DNA from: Burkholderiales bacterium | GTDB lineage: Bacteria; Pseudomonadota; Gammaproteobacteria; Burkholderiales; SG8-39 | Direction: 5' to 3' | Assembly (NCBI GenBank): GCA_027457185.1 | Contig: DAIDTN010000220.1 | Location: forward strand, 1-8,123 | Length of the DNA: 8,123 bases | In this document: piece after piece, positions 7,148-8,123 of the stretch | How positions within the stretch are numbered: position 1 is the stretch's first letter | Layout of the letters: each line of letters begins with the position of its first letter | Notes under the pieces: generated by a model | The model's input: the letters and a program-made list of their open reading frames with translations, nothing else | Databases searched by the model: none | Told to the model about the DNA's origin: nothing | Program-made: the position numbers and the translations under genes

Positions 7148-7552
7148 CTAATCGAAGCTCGCGATGCAGTCGATCTCGACGTTCACGCCCTTGCGGTGAG
7201 GCGTGCCGCCGATGCAGGTGCGCGTTACTTTCTCACCAGCCAAAAACACGCGGAAGGTTTCGTTGAATGCGGGAAAGTCTTCGGTGTTGCGCAGGACAAC
7301 GCGCATGTTGACCACGTTCGCCATGGTCAGGCCCGACACGGAGAGGATGTTGGTCAGATTGGCCAGGGTCTGACGCGTTTGCTCGCGGATGTCGGCGGAT
7401 ACCACCTCGCGCGTTTTCGGATCGAGCGGACCCTGACCGGAGACGAACAGCAGATTGCCAGCGCGGATTGCCTGCGCCAGCGGCGAGAGCATGCCCTTGT
7501 CGGTGAACCCCGTGGTCGGTGCGTCGGACGAGGTGACGATTTGCTTTGGCAT
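7148..7552 (-). CDS. RidA/YjgF family protein (enamine/imine deaminase or 2-aminomuconate-deaminase-like)
   Basis: Small trimeric-fold protein of the RidA (YjgF/YER057c/UK114) family, 134 residues, the normal length. RidA proteins hydrolyse reactive enamines and imines to ketones and ammonia; relatives include 2-aminomuconate deaminase in aminophenol and nitrobenzene breakdown. Family features are GNLLFVSGQGPLDP (32-45), the helix REQTRQTLANLTNIL (56-70), VVNMRVVL (80-87) and the C-terminal KGVNVEIDCIA (121-131). The substrate-binding arginine (R111 in TRTC) and the conserved glutamate (E126 in VEID) are both present, so activity is plausible. The ATG at 7552 is chosen because AGGAA lies just upstream and MPKQIV is a normal RidA start; an in-frame start at 7570 would add six residues and overlap that ribosome site. 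First gene after the promoter, 18 nt before the dioxygenase gene. Role in ring-fragment deamination is inferred from context. Confidence 0.9.
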   Translation of the reverse strand: MPKQIVTSSDAPTTGFTDKGMLSPLAQAIRAGNLLFVSGQGPLDPKTREVVSADIREQTRQTLANLTNILSVSGLTMANVVNMRVVLRNTEDFPAFNETFRVFLAGEKVTRTCIGGTPHRKGVNVEIDCIASFD

Positions 7553-7616
7553 GCATATTCCTGTAGCCAATGAATAATGGGCTTACTCGAACGCATTGCA
7601 GTAGTTGGTCGATAAA

Positions 7617-7646
7617 ACTATATACCGCCGCAGCGGAGAGTGTCAA
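7617..7646 (-). promoter_or_regulatory. Sigma70-type promoter for the catabolic operon
   Basis: On the minus strand a consensus -35 TTGACA (7646-7641) is followed by TATAGT (7622-7617) at 18 nt, or alternatively TATATA (7624-7619) at 16 nt. Transcription would start near 7610, leaving a leader of about 58 nt before the RidA-family gene. This is the best promoter-like sequence in the window, and it sits exactly where the first gene of the minus-strand series needs one. A near-consensus promoter upstream of catabolic genes suggests control by a repressor. Confidence 0.7.
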
Positions 7647-7667
7647 CGAAACTTGGACCGAGTTGAC
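7642..7667. promoter_or_regulatory. Inverted repeat overlapping the -35 box (operator candidate)
   Basis: GTCAAC (7642-7647) and GTTGAC (7662-7667) form a perfect 6-bp inverted repeat with a 14-nt spacer. The half-site centres are 20 bp apart, about two helical turns, as expected for a dimeric regulator. The left arm contains five of the six -35 bases of the catabolic promoter. The right arm gives a TTGACT on the plus strand, which could act as a -35 box for divergent transcription, although no convincing -10 follows at 17 nt. The position suits a pathway-specific repressor or dual regulator; no regulator gene is in the window. Confidence 0.45.
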
Positions 7668-7838
7668 TGCTTCGGCAAACTCGCCCTGCATTGGGCCCAG
7701 CTTCAGCACTCCTGCCTCAGCCAAACCGGCTGATGTGCGCATAGAAACACTCGATGCACGGCCGGTCCGGATAATGGATATTATGCGCGCCACGGGTTCT
7801 TAGAAGCCCGCCGACCATACGGGAAAGAGGGAGGAGCC

Positions 7839-7892
7839 ATGGATCAAACACGCAGGAACCTGCTTTGGGCGGGCGGCGGCGCGAGCGCGTGA
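7839..7892 (+). pseudogene. Truncated twin-arginine-like signal peptide fragment
   Basis: A very good ribosome site (GGGAGGAG, 7829-7836) precedes an ATG that opens a 17-codon frame, MDQTRRNLLWAGGGASA, ending in TGA. The sequence looks like the beginning of a Tat signal peptide: paired arginines, then a hydrophobic and Gly/Ala-rich stretch. It stops before a cleavage site or mature domain. The two alternative frames over the following 40 nt also hit stops by about 7935, so a single-base error would not restore a long gene. The likeliest reading is the remnant of an exported redox or binding protein gene; a short leader peptide is possible. No parent protein is recognised. Confidence 0.35.
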
Positions 7893-7978
7893 AGGCGGGC
7901 CGCTGGTGCGGCGATTTGCACTGTAAATAACAACTGAAAAATAGAACCTTGGCTCATGAGATGGATGAGGAGAAGAAG

Positions 7979-8123
7979 ATGCATGTATACCGCAATGCCC
8001 GAATTATCCTATGCGCATTCGGCTCGCTAGGCATGCGGCCGGTTTCTGCCGGCTGGGAACGTAACTTGGGCATCAAAACCGCTAAGACGCGCCTGAAAAG
8101 GGCAAGATCGTGGGGTCGAACAT
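7979..8123 (+). CDS. Partial reading frame with Sec signal-like N-terminus, function unknown (runs off window)
   Basis: An AGGAG six nt upstream places the start at the ATG at 7979; another in-frame ATG lies at 7961. The first residues have the form of a Sec signal peptide: MHVYRNAR as basic region, IILCAFGSLGM as hydrophobic core and a possible cut after PVSA (residue 24). The frame stays open to the window end (48 codons). The final codons become unusual for this genome (AGG, AGA, CGA, ACA), while an extra base in the AAAA run at 8096-8099 would give a more natural KGKIVGSN reading. A frameshift or decay is therefore possible. I do not recognise the protein. Being preceded on the same strand by the truncated signal fragment supports a partly degraded divergent unit. 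Confidence 0.35.
   Translation, partial: MHVYRNARIILCAFGSLGMRPVSAGWERNLGIKTAKTRLKRARSWGRT

Larger units (their letters stand above)
7553..7838. other. Divergent intergenic control region
   Basis: About 286 nt without a credible gene, separating the minus-strand catabolic unit from the plus-strand signals at the right edge. Besides the promoter and inverted repeat annotated separately, it contains a perfect small hairpin, TCAGCC (7717-7722) with GGCTGA (7728-7733) around a 5-nt loop, and a second AT inverted repeat, ATAAT (7771-7775) with ATTAT (7780-7784). Neither is followed by a T-tract, so they could be operator sites rather than terminators. The short open frames that cross it show no family resemblance. 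Confidence 0.5.

Noticed and set aside
7233..7793. Minus-strand 186-codon frame covering the promoter region and part of the RidA-family gene
   Set aside because: It runs through the consensus promoter and then out of phase over the RidA-family gene, with no recognisable protein features.
7570..7803. Plus-strand 77-codon frame in the divergent intergenic region
   Set aside because: No ribosome site, no family resemblance, and it covers the promoter and operator candidates.

Overview
The window is GC-rich, tightly packed proteobacterial DNA. BoxB-type epoxidases, Liv-type aromatic-compound importers and the codon use suggest a beta- or alphaproteobacterium. That assignment is an inference from gene content, because no rRNA or other phylogenetic marker is present. 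Nearly all coding content is on the minus strand and reads from right to left. It looks like one catabolic locus with two blocks: three enzymes, then a five-gene ABC importer.

Enzyme block (about 7670 down to 4853). A well-formed sigma70-type promoter (TTGACA, then TATAGT or TATATA) lies at 7646-7617, with a GTCAAC-N14-GTTGAC inverted repeat over its -35 box. Downstream come a RidA/YjgF-family deaminase (7148-7552), a class III (LigB/AmnB-like) extradiol ring-cleavage dioxygenase (6305-7129) and a BoxB-like diiron benzoyl-CoA epoxidase (4853-6277). The gaps are 18 and 27 nt, so they probably share a transcript.

Transport block (4539 down to 1). After a 313-nt gene-free gap with an AT-rich promoter-like stretch come a periplasmic solute-binding protein with a Sec signal peptide (3361-4539), a hairpin followed by a T-rich tract (3305-3334), and then livH, livM, livG and livF. 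The last four are separated by 1 nt or overlap by 8 and 17 nt. livF runs off the left edge. In this setting the importer most likely carries an aromatic acid or related ring compound rather than leucine, isoleucine or valine.

Right end (7553-8123). The plus strand has two well-placed ribosome binding sites. One precedes a 17-codon twin-arginine-like signal fragment that ends in TGA (7839-7892). The other precedes a Sec-signal-like reading frame that is open to the window end (7979-8123). They look like the decayed or partial start of a divergent unit.

The most interesting point is the enzyme set. A BoxB homologue with all expected diiron ligands sits with an extradiol dioxygenase of the 2-aminophenol-dioxygenase type and a RidA deaminase (the fold of 2-aminomuconate deaminase). 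The usual Box partners (BoxA reductase, BoxC lyase, benzoate-CoA ligase) are absent from the window. This fits a hybrid aromatic or amino-aromatic pathway unlike the classical box route, but the substrate cannot be read from sequence alone.
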